DNA from: Thioploca ingrica
Lineage (GTDB): Bacteria; Pseudomonadota; Gammaproteobacteria; Beggiatoales; Beggiatoaceae
Length of the DNA: 64,000 nucleotides
Assembly (NCBI GenBank): GCA_000828835.1
Contig: AP014633.1
Coordinates: forward strand, 930,001-994,000
Direction: 5' to 3'
Positions 17,129-25,866 of the stretch are shown piece by piece; the first letter of the stretch is position 1; each line of letters starts with the position of its first letter. The position numbers and the translations under genes were made by a program. The notes beneath the pieces were generated by a model. The model worked only from the letters and a program-made list of their open reading frames with translations. It did no database searches and was not told the origin of the DNA.

Positions 17129-20100
17129 ATGTCTTATTCTAAACTGACTTTCCACACAGTAAATTTTAACCAGCTATTTCAAGCAGATACCCTTTACCAG
17201 TTGGATCAAGAATTTTTAGCTTACTTAAATCACCGTGATAGTTCTTTACACAGTCGGTTGTTGGCTTATCGTGAGGGGTCAACGACAGCCGTCAGTGAGT
17301 TAATATTAGCTGGTGCGCCCTGGTTAGAGGAATTTATCGCCGATTTTTTTGCTATTCAGGAGTCGCTCGCCAACTCACGCCAGCAAGTTCGCCAGTACAA
17401 TTCCCGGTTTGAATTTAAAAAATGGTTGGTGTTACGACGAGCGAAGCGGCGGTTGCATCAACCCGCGTTAGCAAAAAATTTTACTGAATTAAATGAATGG
17501 TTAGCACAAGCCTTAGTGGATTACCGATCGCTGAGCAATGAACCAACGAATTTGCCCATTAATCAGCCAGAGTTAATCACCGAAATAGCAGTTGCCCAAT
17601 TAGCGCAACATTATTTATCTAATCCAGACAACCATTCCGAAGCCATTGAACAACTCACGAATTGGTGTGTTGCTGCCTTAACCACGTCAGAAGGACAAGT
17701 TTGGGTACGGGATTGGGTCAGTTTTCGCTTACCACAACCGATTAATCATGCTCATTTAGTTCCCATCACCCCGGTTCCCCATGATCCACTGGGGCGATTA
17801 GAAGGTTCGGTGTCAACTCGTCGTCAGCGTCAGGGTTTTAAATTAACTGACCAGCGCATGTCGGCAGTGCAAGTACAAAATGAAATTCATTATTGTATTT
17901 ATTGTCACGATCACAATGGTGATTTCTGCTCTAAAGGCTTTCCAGAAAAGAAAACCGAACCGGAACGGGGATTAAAAACGGATCTGTTAGGTAATATTTT
18001 GACCGGTTGCCCGTTGACAGAAAAGATTTCGGAAATGCACCTGCTCAAGCGCCAAGGTTACCTGATTGCGCCGCTGGCGGTGGTGATGATAGATAATCCC
18101 ATGTGCCCAGCGACCGGTCATCGAATTTGCAATGACTGCATGAAAGCGTGCATTTATCAAAAACAAGAACCGGTGAATATTCCGCAAATTGAAACCCGTG
18201 TCCTGACGGATGTGTTGGAACTGCCGTGGGGTGTAGAAATTTACGATTTACTGACACGCTGGAACCCACTACGACAACAACAATGGCTGCCGAGACCATA
18301 CAACGGTCTAAAAGTTTTAATTGCCGGACAAGGACCCGCCGGTTTCACCTTAGCTCACCATTTACTCATGGAAGGATTTGCGGTCGTCGGCATTGATGGT
18401 CTTAAAATTGAGCCACTGCCTGAATCTTTGCTGGAACGACCCATTCGTGATTATACCGTTATTAAAGAAGAACTTGACCAACGAATTATGGCTGGGTTTG
18501 GTGGCGTGGCGGAATACGGCATTACGGCACGTTGGGACAAAAATTTTCTCAAATTAATTTATCTGAGTTTATTGCGTCGTCCCTATTTTCAAATTTATGG
18601 CAATGTTCGTTTTGGTGGCACGGCAACCGTCGAAGACGCCTGGGCATTGGGCTTTGATCATTTGGCTATCGCTGTCGGTGCGGCATTACCGCAAGCGTTA
18701 TCTATTCCGGGCAGTTTGGCACCGGGGATGCGTCAAGCCAGTGATTTCTTGATGGCTCTACAGCTAACGGGGGCAGCTAAAGCCAATAGTTTAGCCAATC
18801 TCCAAGTTCGGTTACCCGCAGTCGTCATCGGTGGTGGGTTAACCGCAATCGATACCGCTACCGAAGTTCAAGCTTATTACTTGGTGCAAATTGAAAGAAC
18901 CTTGTATCGTTATGAACAACTGGTTCAAGCCTGGGGAGAAGCCCAAGTTCGCGAACAATTTGATGTTGCTTCACTCGAAATTTTGGATGAATTCCTAACC
19001 CATGCCAGACAATTACGCACCGAACGCAAACAAGCCCAAGCGAACGGAACTGAACCCAATATTCAAAGCTGGTTACGTCAATGGGGCGGTGTTACTGTGG
19101 TTTATCGGCGCCAGTTGCAAGAATCACCCGCTTATAAACGTAATCACGAAGAAGTGATTAAAGCTTTAGAAGAAGGGATTTACTATTTGGAAGGGGTGGA
19201 ACCCAAAGCCGTGCGCTTGGATAAATACGGTCAAGTCCAATTTTTAGTCGGTTATCGGCGCTTACGGGATGCCACCGGACATTGGCAAACCACGGCTGAA
19301 GAAGTGATATTGCCCGCCCGTGCTATTTTGGTCGCCACCGGAGCGCAACCCAATATTGCTTACGAATTTGAACACCGCGGACACTTTCAACGCGTGGGTT
19401 TGCAATATCAACCCTATCACGATGTTGCCAGCACTTTACAAGCGCTACCACTAACAACGCATTGTAAAAGCAAAGAATTTGGCCCATTCACTTCTTACGA
19501 ACAAGATCACCATCGCGTGACTTTTGTCGGTGATACCCATCCGACTTTTCAAGGCAGCGTGGTGAAAGCGATTGCTTCAAGCCAACGAACTTATCCCGCG
19601 ATTGTCAAACTATTTGCTAACCAAATTAATGCCGTCGGCAGTGAAGCAGAATATCTCACTTTTCGCACTCAAATTCAAACAGCGTTTCAAGTAAAACTTG
19701 AACAAATACAACGCTATGCACCAAAAATTGTTGAATTAACCATCAAGGCGCCTTTGGCTGCACAAAAATTTCGTCCGGGACAATTTTTTCGCTGCCAAAA
19801 TTTGGAAACCCAAGCAGCCATCATAGACAATACGTCATTGCAAATGGAAGCCCTCGCGCTCCGTTGTGTGGACGTGGATCGCGAGCAGGGAACGCTTACA
19901 CTCATGGTCATTGAAAACAGTGCGAGTTCTTGTTTAGGTGCGACGCTGAAGCTTGGTGAACCACTGGCTTTGATGGGTCCAACCGGGGCAAGTACTAAAA
20001 TTTATAGCGGTGGTGAAACCGTGATGATGATAGGCGAATGTGCCAGCCTAGCTGAAATTCGCACCCTCGGTCCGGCTTGGCGAGCCGCCGGCAATCGGGT

Positions 20101-20674
20101 ATTGTACATTGCTTGTGTATCTGATGCCGCTGAGATTTATTGTCAAGACCAGTTAGAAGCTGCTGCGGATGTCATTGTTTGGATTACTAAAACCGGTGAA
20201 CCCGTGGCGGTGCGTCGTTCCCAAGATTATGCAGCGACCGGTGATTGCTTCGAGCAGTTACACTATTATGCCAGGGGACAATTATCGCCAGCTAACCCCC
20301 CGGCTATTCCTTTGCCAACGGTAACTCAGGTGCTGGTCAGCGGTGATTATCAGTTTGTCTCGCTGTTTATGCAGGCACGGGAAGGTATTCTACGAGAAGA
20401 TTTAACCCACTCGCCACCGGTGACCATTGCGGTCAATGGACCCATGCAGTGTATGCTTAAAGGGATATGCGCTCAATGTCTGCAATGGCAAATTGATCCG
20501 ACGACTCAACAAAGAACCAAGGCGGTATTTGCTTGTTCTTGGCAAAATCAACCGGTAGAAATCGTCGATCTGGCTCATTTAGCCGAACGTTCTCAGCAAA
20601 ATCGCTTGCAAGAACAATTAAGTCAGTTATGGTTAGATTATTTATTCGCTTATCATAAAGTGGAACGAATCTAA
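17129..20674 (+). CDS. fused NfnB-NfnA-like iron-sulfur flavoprotein
   Basis: A 1181-residue oxidoreductase combining two modules normally on separate chains. Residues about 250-830 resemble GltD/NfnB: two Cys clusters (C256, C259, C267, C294 and C326, C334, C337, C341) for 4Fe-4S centres, an FAD fold (VLIAGQGPAGF, about 396), an NAD(P) fold (VVIGGGLTAIDTATE, about 565) and VTFVGD. Residues about 860-1150 resemble NfnA/PyrK: a ferredoxin-reductase FAD domain (FRPGQFFRC), an NAD-binding segment, and a C-terminal 2Fe-2S motif at C1108, C1114, C1117 and C1136. Nfn enzymes exchange electrons between NADH, NADPH and ferredoxin by bifurcation; that activity here is inferred. The first 245 residues are helical and match nothing I recognise. 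ATG 17129 is preferred to TTG 17090, which overlaps the previous gene. Confidence 0.8.
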   Translation: MSYSKLTFHTVNFNQLFQADTLYQLDQEFLAYLNHRDSSLHSRLLAYREGSTTAVSELILAGAPWLEEFIADFFAIQESLANSRQQVRQYNSRFEFKKWLVLRRAKRRLHQPALAKNFTELNEWLAQALVDYRSLSNEPTNLPINQPELITEIAVAQLAQHYLSNPDNHSEAIEQLTNWCVAALTTSEGQVWVRDWVSFRLPQPINHAHLVPITPVPHDPLGRLEGSVSTRRQRQGFKLTDQRMSAVQVQNEIHYCIYCHDHNGDFCSKGFPEKKTEPERGLKTDLLGNILTGCPLTEKISEMHLLKRQGYLIAPLAVVMIDNPMCPATGHRICNDCMKACIYQKQEPVNIPQIETRVLTDVLELPWGVEIYDLLTRWNPLRQQQWLPRPYNGLKVLIAGQGPAGFTLAHHLLMEGFAVVGIDGLKIEPLPESLLERPIRDYTVIKEELDQRIMAGFGGVAEYGITARWDKNFLKLIYLSLLRRPYFQIYGNVRFGGTATVEDAWALGFDHLAIAVGAALPQALSIPGSLAPGMRQASDFLMALQLTGAAKANSLANLQVRLPAVVIGGGLTAIDTATEVQAYYLVQIERTLYRYEQLVQAWGEAQVREQFDVASLEILDEFLTHARQLRTERKQAQANGTEPNIQSWLRQWGGVTVVYRRQLQESPAYKRNHEEVIKALEEGIYYLEGVEPKAVRLDKYGQVQFLVGYRRLRDATGHWQTTAEEVILPARAILVATGAQPNIAYEFEHRGHFQRVGLQYQPYHDVASTLQALPLTTHCKSKEFGPFTSYEQDHHRVTFVGDTHPTFQGSVVKAIASSQRTYPAIVKLFANQINAVGSEAEYLTFRTQIQTAFQVKLEQIQRYAPKIVELTIKAPLAAQKFRPGQFFRCQNLETQAAIIDNTSLQMEALALRCVDVDREQGTLTLMVIENSASSCLGATLKLGEPLALMGPTGASTKIYSGGETVMMIGECASLAEIRTLGPAWRAAGNRVLYIACVSDAAEIYCQDQLEAAADVIVWITKTGEPVAVRRSQDYAATGDCFEQLHYYARGQLSPANPPAIPLPTVTQVLVSGDYQFVSLFMQAREGILREDLTHSPPVTIAVNGPMQCMLKGICAQCLQWQIDPTTQQRTKAVFACSWQNQPVEIVDLAHLAERSQQNRLQEQLSQLWLDYLFAYHKVERI

Positions 20675-20726
20675 CTGTTATCAGAAAGAATATTACCCAT
20701 TAAAATGAAATTGAAAATGTTCTTGA

Positions 20727-20812
20727 GTAGGATGGGTAGAACAAAGTGAAACCTATTTATTGGTAAGATGATTAACAATTTGATGGGTTTCGCTTCGCTC
20801 TACCCATCCTAC
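20727..20812. repeat. dispersed hairpin repeat B (two 30-nt arms)
   Basis: The left arm at 20727-20756 and the right arm at 20783-20812 are reverse complements with 4 mismatches in 30; the outer 14 bases, GTAGGATGGGTAGA, pair perfectly. Single arms recur at 34288-34303 (16 nt) and 60421-60450. It lies between the Nfn-like gene and the SQR-like gene, where it could form a strong transcript hairpin. Confidence 0.75.
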
Positions 20813-20852
20813 GAAATTTCTTGATTTCTATAAATTAAAGGAAAAATCGGTT

Positions 20853-21980
20853 ATGCATCAAATTGTTATTATCGGCTCTGGTTTTGGTGGTTTAACGGCA
20901 GTAAGAACTTTACGAAAACAAGGTTGGCGTGAGCCGATTACTTTAATTTCACCCCGTCCAGTTTTGTTTTACTATCCCAGCTTAATTTGGGTACCGGCGG
21001 GCTGGCGCAATGAAACGGATTTAACCCTGCCGTTAGCAAAATTTTTCCACCGTTATCAAGTGCAATATCATCAGGGTACCGTGACGGGTTTAGATCCGAA
21101 TGCCAACCAAATTAAAACTGATCAGGGTAGCCTCTCTTTCGATAGCTTGATCATTGCCTCTGGTGGACGTTTTCTTAAAAAATTGCCCGGGATAGAACAC
21201 GCTTGCATTCCTTGTGAAGGTTATGAATCGATTAAAGCTTACAGTGAGCGCTTAGCAGCATTGAGCAGTGGTACTTTAGCTTTTGGCTTTGCGGGTAATC
21301 CCAATGAACCGGCGGGAATGCGTGGTGGACCCATTTTTGAATTTCTATTTGGTATTGATACGTTATTACGACAACAACGCCGCCGCGATAAGTTTGAATT
21401 GATCTTTTTCAGTCCGGCAGCCGAACCTGGCAAACGTTTAGGAGCCGGTGCAGTCAAAGCCTTGTTAGCTGAAATGCAAAAATACCATATTCGCACCCAT
21501 CTGGGTCATAAAATGAAAGGCTTTACTGCCAGTACAGTGCAAACTGAAGGCGGTGATATTTCTAGTGATTTAACGATGTTTATGCCCGGGATGACGGGTC
21601 CAGCCTGGGCACCGAATAGTGGTTTGCCATTATCAGAAGGTGGTTTTATTAAAGCCGATGCTCAATGTCGTGTGCCTGGATTTAAAGGGATTTATGTCGT
21701 GGGTGATAGTGGTAGTCATCCCGGTCCAGATTGGTTACCCAAACAAGCTCATATGGCTGATTTACAAGCGGTTACTGCCGTAAAAAACTTATTAGCGGAG
21801 CATAAAGGACAATTGGTTCAACATGAATTTAAAACTGAATTAATTTGCATTGTTGATACGCTTAACAAGGGGATGCTCGTTTATCGGAGTCCAAAACGGA
21901 CCCTGTTGTTACCTAAAACTAAACTGTTTAGTTGGGCTAAACGCTTGTTTGAATGGTATTACTTACGAGCTTATCGTTAA
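20853..21980 (+). CDS. SQR-like FAD-dependent oxidoreductase
   Basis: A 375-residue flavoprotein of the sulfide:quinone reductase/flavocytochrome c family. It opens with a dinucleotide-binding fold (IVIIGSGFGGLTAVRTL) and ends its second FAD motif with GFKGIYVVGDSGSHPG. Cysteines lie at 118 and 121 (HACIPCEGY), 272 and 332 (ELICIVDT). In canonical SQR a catalytic Cys sits near residue 160, in the segment corresponding here to AGMRGGPIFEF, and it is absent; Cys332 could correspond to the second redox Cys. Sulfide oxidation is therefore uncertain; polysulfide or other quinone-linked substrates are possible. The C-terminal helix (LFSWAKRLFEWYYLRAYR) suits membrane association. AAAGGAAAA precedes the ATG. 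Confidence 0.82.
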   Translation: MHQIVIIGSGFGGLTAVRTLRKQGWREPITLISPRPVLFYYPSLIWVPAGWRNETDLTLPLAKFFHRYQVQYHQGTVTGLDPNANQIKTDQGSLSFDSLIIASGGRFLKKLPGIEHACIPCEGYESIKAYSERLAALSSGTLAFGFAGNPNEPAGMRGGPIFEFLFGIDTLLRQQRRRDKFELIFFSPAAEPGKRLGAGAVKALLAEMQKYHIRTHLGHKMKGFTASTVQTEGGDISSDLTMFMPGMTGPAWAPNSGLPLSEGGFIKADAQCRVPGFKGIYVVGDSGSHPGPDWLPKQAHMADLQAVTAVKNLLAEHKGQLVQHEFKTELICIVDTLNKGMLVYRSPKRTLLLPKTKLFSWAKRLFEWYYLRAYR

Positions 21981-22048
21981 AATCTGTTTTCGTTGTTGAG
22001 GTTAGCGGTTGAACTCTGACAGAGGATAACGGGTAATTGATGACGATT

Positions 22049-22192
22049 TCATCGGCTTGGATTTATTAATTTTATAAAAAGAAATAACCTAATGATTGCT
22101 ACCCAAAAGGCGCTAGCTACGATAGCAGCGATGATGATGATGGTGGCAAGCACCACGACTAGTATTAAATTTATCAAAATATCCTTTATCAT
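22049..22192 (-). CDS. small predicted membrane protein (47 aa)
   Basis: A short minus-strand frame encodes 47 residues beginning MIKDILINLILVVVLATI and continuing as one long hydrophobic stretch to FWVAIIRLFLFI, then a basic end (KLINPSR). GAGGAG (complement of 22204-22209) lies 11 nt upstream of the ATG, a good ribosome site at slightly long spacing. The repeated ATC codons could reflect a simple-sequence tract. No family is recognised. The plus-strand reading of the same bases is a Met-rich 36-codon frame without a ribosome site and is less convincing. Confidence 0.45.
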   Translation of the reverse strand: MIKDILINLILVVVLATIIIIAAIVASAFWVAIIRLFLFIKLINPSR

Positions 22193-22298
22193 TTTGTCTT
22201 AAACTCCTCAAAAATGAGTTGAATCAGTAAAATACTTGGGTAGCTTAAATTCAATATCCAAAAAAAGTGGATAGCCGTTGCTTATCCTCTATTTTGTC

Positions 22299-22381
22299 GT
22301 GTTAAAGCGGGAGTGATTTTGGTGTAACTTGGGATTGCAATCCCGGGTTGCCCACCGCTAACATCACTACCCATTCAGCAC
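22299..22381 (-). repeat. dispersed hairpin repeat A, copy 2
   Basis: An 83-nt element which, read on the minus strand, matches copy 1 at 2275-2362: it begins GTGCTGAAT, contains GTAGTGATGTTAGC and GGGATTGCAAT, and ends CTTTAACAC. Its centre is a self-complementary GGGATTGCAATCCC. Orientation is opposite to copy 1, with about 20 kb between them. Confidence 0.7.
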
Positions 22382-22480
22382 ACCTATTTTTTTATAAAAC
22401 GCATTGAATAGAATAACTTCACTCTGTAGATACGAGAGTGAGAGGATGACTATTTCAATTAACTATCGGTAACAATCTCT

Positions 22481-23488
22481 ATGTTTGGATTTAGTAAGAA
22501 AAATGTTGATTTTCAGAAAGATAATGTAAAAGAATCCCAACCTCCCAAACCGAGTTTATTAGCTCGCCTGAAACAAGGCTTGAGCCGTACTCGTGAAAAT
22601 TTAACGGCTGGATTAGCTAATTTACTGCTAGGTAAAAAAGCCATTGATGAAGAATTATTAGAAAAAATTGAAACTTTATTATTACAAGCCGATATTGGGG
22701 TAGAAGCCACTAACGAATTGATAACTCACTTAACCCAGCAGATCGCTAGAAAGCAATTAGCTGATTCGGAAGCTTTATTTCAGGCGTTGCGTGAACAGAT
22801 GCAAGCTATTTTACAACCGGTTGAGGCACCGCTGCTCGTGCCGGCTCATCGTGATAAACCTTTTGTTATCTTAATGGTCGGTGTCAATGGTGCGGGTAAA
22901 ACGACTACCATCGGTAAGTTAGCTAAACGTTTTCAAGGTGAAGGGCATTCCGTTATGTTAGCCGCTGGCGATACTTTTCGTGCTGCCGCTATTGAGCAAT
23001 TAAAAGCGTGGGGTGAACACAATAATGTCCAAGTCATTGCGCAACATAATCGAGCTGATTCTGCTTCGGTCATTTTTGACGCCTTACAAGCGGCAACTGC
23101 GCGTGGGATTAAAGTACTCATTGCCGATACGGCAGGGCGTTTGCATACTCAAAGCAATCTTATGGAAGAACTTAAAAAAGTACGACGGGTTATTAACAAA
23201 CTAGATCCAACTGCTCCCCATGAAACAATGTTGATCCTCGATGCCAGTATTGGTCAAAATGCGCTCGTTCAAGCGAAGCAATTTCATCAAGCGATTGGCT
23301 TAACTGGATTGACGCTCACTAAACTGGATGGAACAGCGAAAGGCGGAATTATTTTTGCGGTGGCTAAACAAATGGGGTTACCGATTCGTTTTATTGGTGT
23401 GGGAGAACAAGTTGACGACCTGCGTAATTTTGAAGCCGCCAGTTTTGTGGAAGCTTTATTTAGTGAACAGTCATCCCTGAACAACTAA
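22481..23488 (+). CDS. ftsY: signal recognition particle receptor FtsY
   Basis: SRP-receptor GTPase that docks ribosome-nascent-chain-SRP complexes at the membrane. At 335 residues it has a short acidic/basic N-terminus, the N-domain helices (about 30-115), and an NG GTPase domain with GVNGAGKTTTIGKLAKRF (P-loop), DTFRAAAIEQL, DTAGRLHTQSNL and TKLDGTAKGG, all intact. The N-terminal A domain is much shorter than in E. coli, which is common outside enterics. It is followed by ftsE and ftsX in the conserved gammaproteobacterial order. Confidence 0.97.
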   Translation: MFGFSKKNVDFQKDNVKESQPPKPSLLARLKQGLSRTRENLTAGLANLLLGKKAIDEELLEKIETLLLQADIGVEATNELITHLTQQIARKQLADSEALFQALREQMQAILQPVEAPLLVPAHRDKPFVILMVGVNGAGKTTTIGKLAKRFQGEGHSVMLAAGDTFRAAAIEQLKAWGEHNNVQVIAQHNRADSASVIFDALQAATARGIKVLIADTAGRLHTQSNLMEELKKVRRVINKLDPTAPHETMLILDASIGQNALVQAKQFHQAIGLTGLTLTKLDGTAKGGIIFAVAKQMGLPIRFIGVGEQVDDLRNFEAASFVEALFSEQSSLNN

Positions 23489-23497
23489 CAGTTAACC

Positions 23498-23555
23498 GTT
23501 ATCAGTTGGCATACTGCGAATAAATAATAAACCCTTAATGATGATAACTGATAAC
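23498..23555. repeat. inverted repeat between ftsY and ftsE
   Basis: GTTATCAGTT (23498-23507) and AACTGATAAC (23546-23555) form a perfect 10-bp inverted repeat around a 38-nt loop, ending 5 nt before the ftsE start. It could modulate ftsE translation or partly terminate ftsY transcripts. Confidence 0.4.
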
Positions 23556-23560
23556 TGAAT

Positions 23561-24232
23561 ATGATTACTTTTAACCAGGTCAGTAAACGTTATCCAGAAG
23601 GGCATCAGGCGCTTAATCAAGTGAGTTTTAATATTAAGCGCGGTGAAATGGTATTTTTAACCGGGCATTCTGGTGCGGGTAAAACGACTTTATTACGCTT
23701 GATCGCCTTGATAGAACGAAATACGAGCGGACAAATTGTGGTGAATGGTCAAAATTTAAGCCGCTTATCAACCGAATATATTCCTTATTTACGTCGTCGA
23801 ATTGGCATGACATTTCAAGAGCATCGACTCTTATTTGACCGAACCGTATTTGATAACGTGGCCTTACCTTTAGTGATTGCGGGTTATCGGCATCAGGAAA
23901 TTCGCCGTCGAGTCCGTGCCGCTTTAGATAAAGTGGGCTTACTGAACAAAGAAAAAAGTTATCCTATTACTTTATCGGGAGGACAACAACAGCGCGTTGG
24001 AATTGCACGGGCGGTGGTCAATAAACCGCCTATCCTCCTAGCGGATGAACCCACCGGTAATCTTGATCCCAATTTAGCAAAAGAAATTATGAATTTATTT
24101 TTACAATTCAACCAAGTCGGTGTAACTGTTTTAATTGCTTCACACGCTTTAGGATTAATTAAAAGTATGGGACATCGCACCCTGATTTTGCAGCAAGGCA
24201 ATTTGATTGGCGATACCTATCCACGCCGCTAA
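23561..24232 (+). CDS. ftsE: cell-division ABC ATPase FtsE
   Basis: ATP-binding subunit of FtsEX, which couples the cytoplasmic divisome to periplasmic amidase activation through EnvC-type partners. The 223-residue protein has Walker A ([13 protein letters not shown]), the Q-loop (MTFQEHRLL), the ABC signature ([15 protein letters not shown]), Walker B ([12 protein letters not shown]) and the switch His (IASHALGLI). The stop overlaps the ftsX start (TAATG), indicating translational coupling. Confidence 0.96.
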   Translation: MITFNQVSKRYPEGHQALNQVSFNIKRGEMVFLTGHSGAGKTTLLRLIALIERNTSGQIVVNGQNLSRLSTEYIPYLRRRIGMTFQEHRLLFDRTVFDNVALPLVIAGYRHQEIRRRVRAALDKVGLLNKEKSYPITLSGGQQQRVGIARAVVNKPPILLADEPTGNLDPNLAKEIMNLFLQFNQVGVTVLIASHALGLIKSMGHRTLILQQGNLIGDTYPRR

Positions 24233-25206
24233 TGAAATCAACGATGCCACCGGAAAGAGAACCGCGTCACACGGCTAAACCACCCTCACCAACCACTGCC
24301 TGGTTTACTCATCATCTTTACGTTTGGTTTTATAGTCTGGGACAAATTGCCAGAACGCCTTTACCGAGTTTGATGACAGCCGCCGTCATTGGTATCGCCT
24401 TGGCTTTACCCACTGGTTTATATCTTTTGCTCGAAAATGTTCAAGATATTAGCCGTGATTGGGGTGGCGCTGCCCAAATTTCCTTATTCCTGAATAAAAG
24501 CCTCACTGAAGCTCAAGTCCATAAATTAGCTGAACAATTACTGCAACGTCCGGATATTTCCACCGTACGAATTATTCTGCCAGCAGAAGCATTAGAAGAA
24601 TATCGAGCTTTATCCGGATTTGGTGAAGCTTTATCCGCATTAAAAGAAAATCCTCTACCACCGGTACTGGTCGTTCAACCCGCAACCCCACAAACTGATT
24701 TTCAAGCTAGTGAAGCGGTATTAGATAGCTTAAGTCAATTGAAAGAAGTTGAGGTGGCACAATTTGATATGCTCTGGTTAAAACGTTTATATGCGATGAT
24801 ACAAATCATCCGACGTGGGATAGGGATATTAGCGACTTTATTATCCCTGGCTGTGTTGCTGGTGATTGGTAATACGATTCGTTTATCCATCTATAACCGT
24901 CGCGAAGAAATTGAAATTTATAAATTAGTCGGTGCGACTGATGCGTTTATCCGGCGTCCGTTTTTGTATATTGGATTTTGGTATGGTTTATCCGGTGGCT
25001 TGATTGCTTGGTTGTTAGTTAATTTGTCATTTTGGTTATTACAAACACCGGTTAAAAAATTAACAGCTTTATACTATAACCAATTTGAGTTAGTCACTTT
25101 GGATCTCTTTTCGAGTACGGTGTTATTATTAACGGGGGCATTACTTGGGTTAGCAGGTGCTGGCTTGGCGGTTGGTTATCACCTCAAAGATATTCAACCC
25201 CGTTAG
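24232..25206 (+). CDS. ftsX: cell-division permease FtsX
   Basis: Membrane partner of FtsE. 324 residues: a proline-rich cytoplasmic N-terminus, a first helix (SLMTAAVIGIALALPTGLYLL), a periplasmic domain (about 75-195), and three further helices within the FtsX permease domain (GIGILATLLSLAVLLVIGNT; FWYGLSGGLIAWLLV; LLLTGALLGLAGAGLAVGY). The start ATG overlaps the ftsE stop by one base. Confidence 0.95.
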   Translation: MKSTMPPEREPRHTAKPPSPTTAWFTHHLYVWFYSLGQIARTPLPSLMTAAVIGIALALPTGLYLLLENVQDISRDWGGAAQISLFLNKSLTEAQVHKLAEQLLQRPDISTVRIILPAEALEEYRALSGFGEALSALKENPLPPVLVVQPATPQTDFQASEAVLDSLSQLKEVEVAQFDMLWLKRLYAMIQIIRRGIGILATLLSLAVLLVIGNTIRLSIYNRREEIEIYKLVGATDAFIRRPFLYIGFWYGLSGGLIAWLLVNLSFWLLQTPVKKLTALYYNQFELVTLDLFSSTVLLLTGALLGLAGAGLAVGYHLKDIQPR

Positions 25207-25256
25207 TTAGCCAACTGACTCTGGTGCATCACTTCATAAATGGATATCGTTGCTTG

Positions 25257-25328
25257 TTACCAAGCTCTGCTTGGTAATGCCGGTACGTCAAGCTTAGCTT
25301 GATAAGATAGACGAAGCAGAGCTTGGTA
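25257..25328. repeat. dispersed hairpin repeat D
   Basis: TTACCAAGC (25257-25265) and GCTTGGTAA (25269-25277) form a tight hairpin. TACCAAGCTCTGCT (25258-25271) also pairs with AGCAGAGCTTGGTA (25315-25328), so two alternative folds exist. Related copies occur at 33009-33041 and 33107-33130. It lies between the convergent ftsX and DUF29 genes. Confidence 0.65.
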
Positions 25329-25345
25329 GCGAGCGAGCATTAATT

Positions 25346-25786
25346 TTATTGACCTTCTGGGTAAAAATTCTCATCTAAGATCTGTTCCAGAAGATAAGGA
25401 CACTTTTGTGGAAAAGTATTCAAAGATAACCGTGTCTCTTTAACGGCTAATTTCACGGCTTTGGGATAAGCATTCGCTACAGCATGAGAAAACAGGGTGG
25501 TTAAACTTGGATTTTCTTCTATTAAATCATCTAGTTCTGAACGTTGTTCATCGATTGAACGTTGCCAACTTTTACTGCGGTGATCCGGTTGATACTGCCA
25601 CTTCAACAGATGAGCTAGTAAAATTTTAAACCGACTATTCAATTCTCTTTGGTTATTTTTTCCCATGCTCTCCAATTCTTCAATGAGGTGTTCGACATCA
25701 ATTTCAGACCACCTCCTTTCTCGTAACAATTGAGCATTGTGCAAAACCCAAGCATAAAAATCAGTTTCATAATCCCTATTCATCAT
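25346..25786 (-). CDS. DUF29 family protein
   Basis: A 146-residue protein with the DUF29 pattern: YETDFYAWVLHNAQLLRERR, then IDVEHLIEELESMGKNNQRE and LLAHLLKWQYQP. DUF29 proteins are multi-copy in cyanobacteria and large sulfur bacteria; their function is unknown, though links to mobile or toxin-like loci have been suggested. The ATG at 25783 may be the true start, because AGGTGA lies 6 nt before it and only 3 nt before ATG 25786. A decayed relative lies at 46864-46980. Confidence 0.85.
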   Translation of the reverse strand: MMNRDYETDFYAWVLHNAQLLRERRWSEIDVEHLIEELESMGKNNQRELNSRFKILLAHLLKWQYQPDHRSKSWQRSIDEQRSELDDLIEENPSLTTLFSHAVANAYPKAVKLAVKETRLSLNTFPQKCPYLLEQILDENFYPEGQ

Positions 25787-25810
25787 GGTTCACCTGATTA
25801 AGTCAAGTAA

Positions 25811-25827
25811 GGTGGGCAATGCCCACC
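25811..25827. repeat. dispersed hairpin repeat E
   Basis: GGTGGGCAATGCCCACC: 8-bp arms around a single central base. Longer-looped relatives occur at 59107-59135 and 59383-59410. It lies between gap and the DUF29 gene and may act as a transcript-end hairpin for gap, though no T-run follows. Confidence 0.55.
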
Positions 25828-25866
25828 CTACCCAGCTACCCAATAAATAAGAAAGAATTTACCCGC

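Larger units (their letters stand above)
21981..22480. other. gap between the SQR-like gene and ftsY
   Basis: Contains the candidate small membrane-protein gene (22049-22192, minus) and copy 2 of repeat A (22299-22381). The last 100 nt before ftsY are A+T rich and probably carry its promoter; I could not place one reliably. Confidence 0.5.

Noticed and set aside
22092-22202. 36-codon plus-strand Met-rich frame
   Set aside because: The complementary 47-codon frame has a ribosome site and a clear membrane helix; the plus frame is its shadow.
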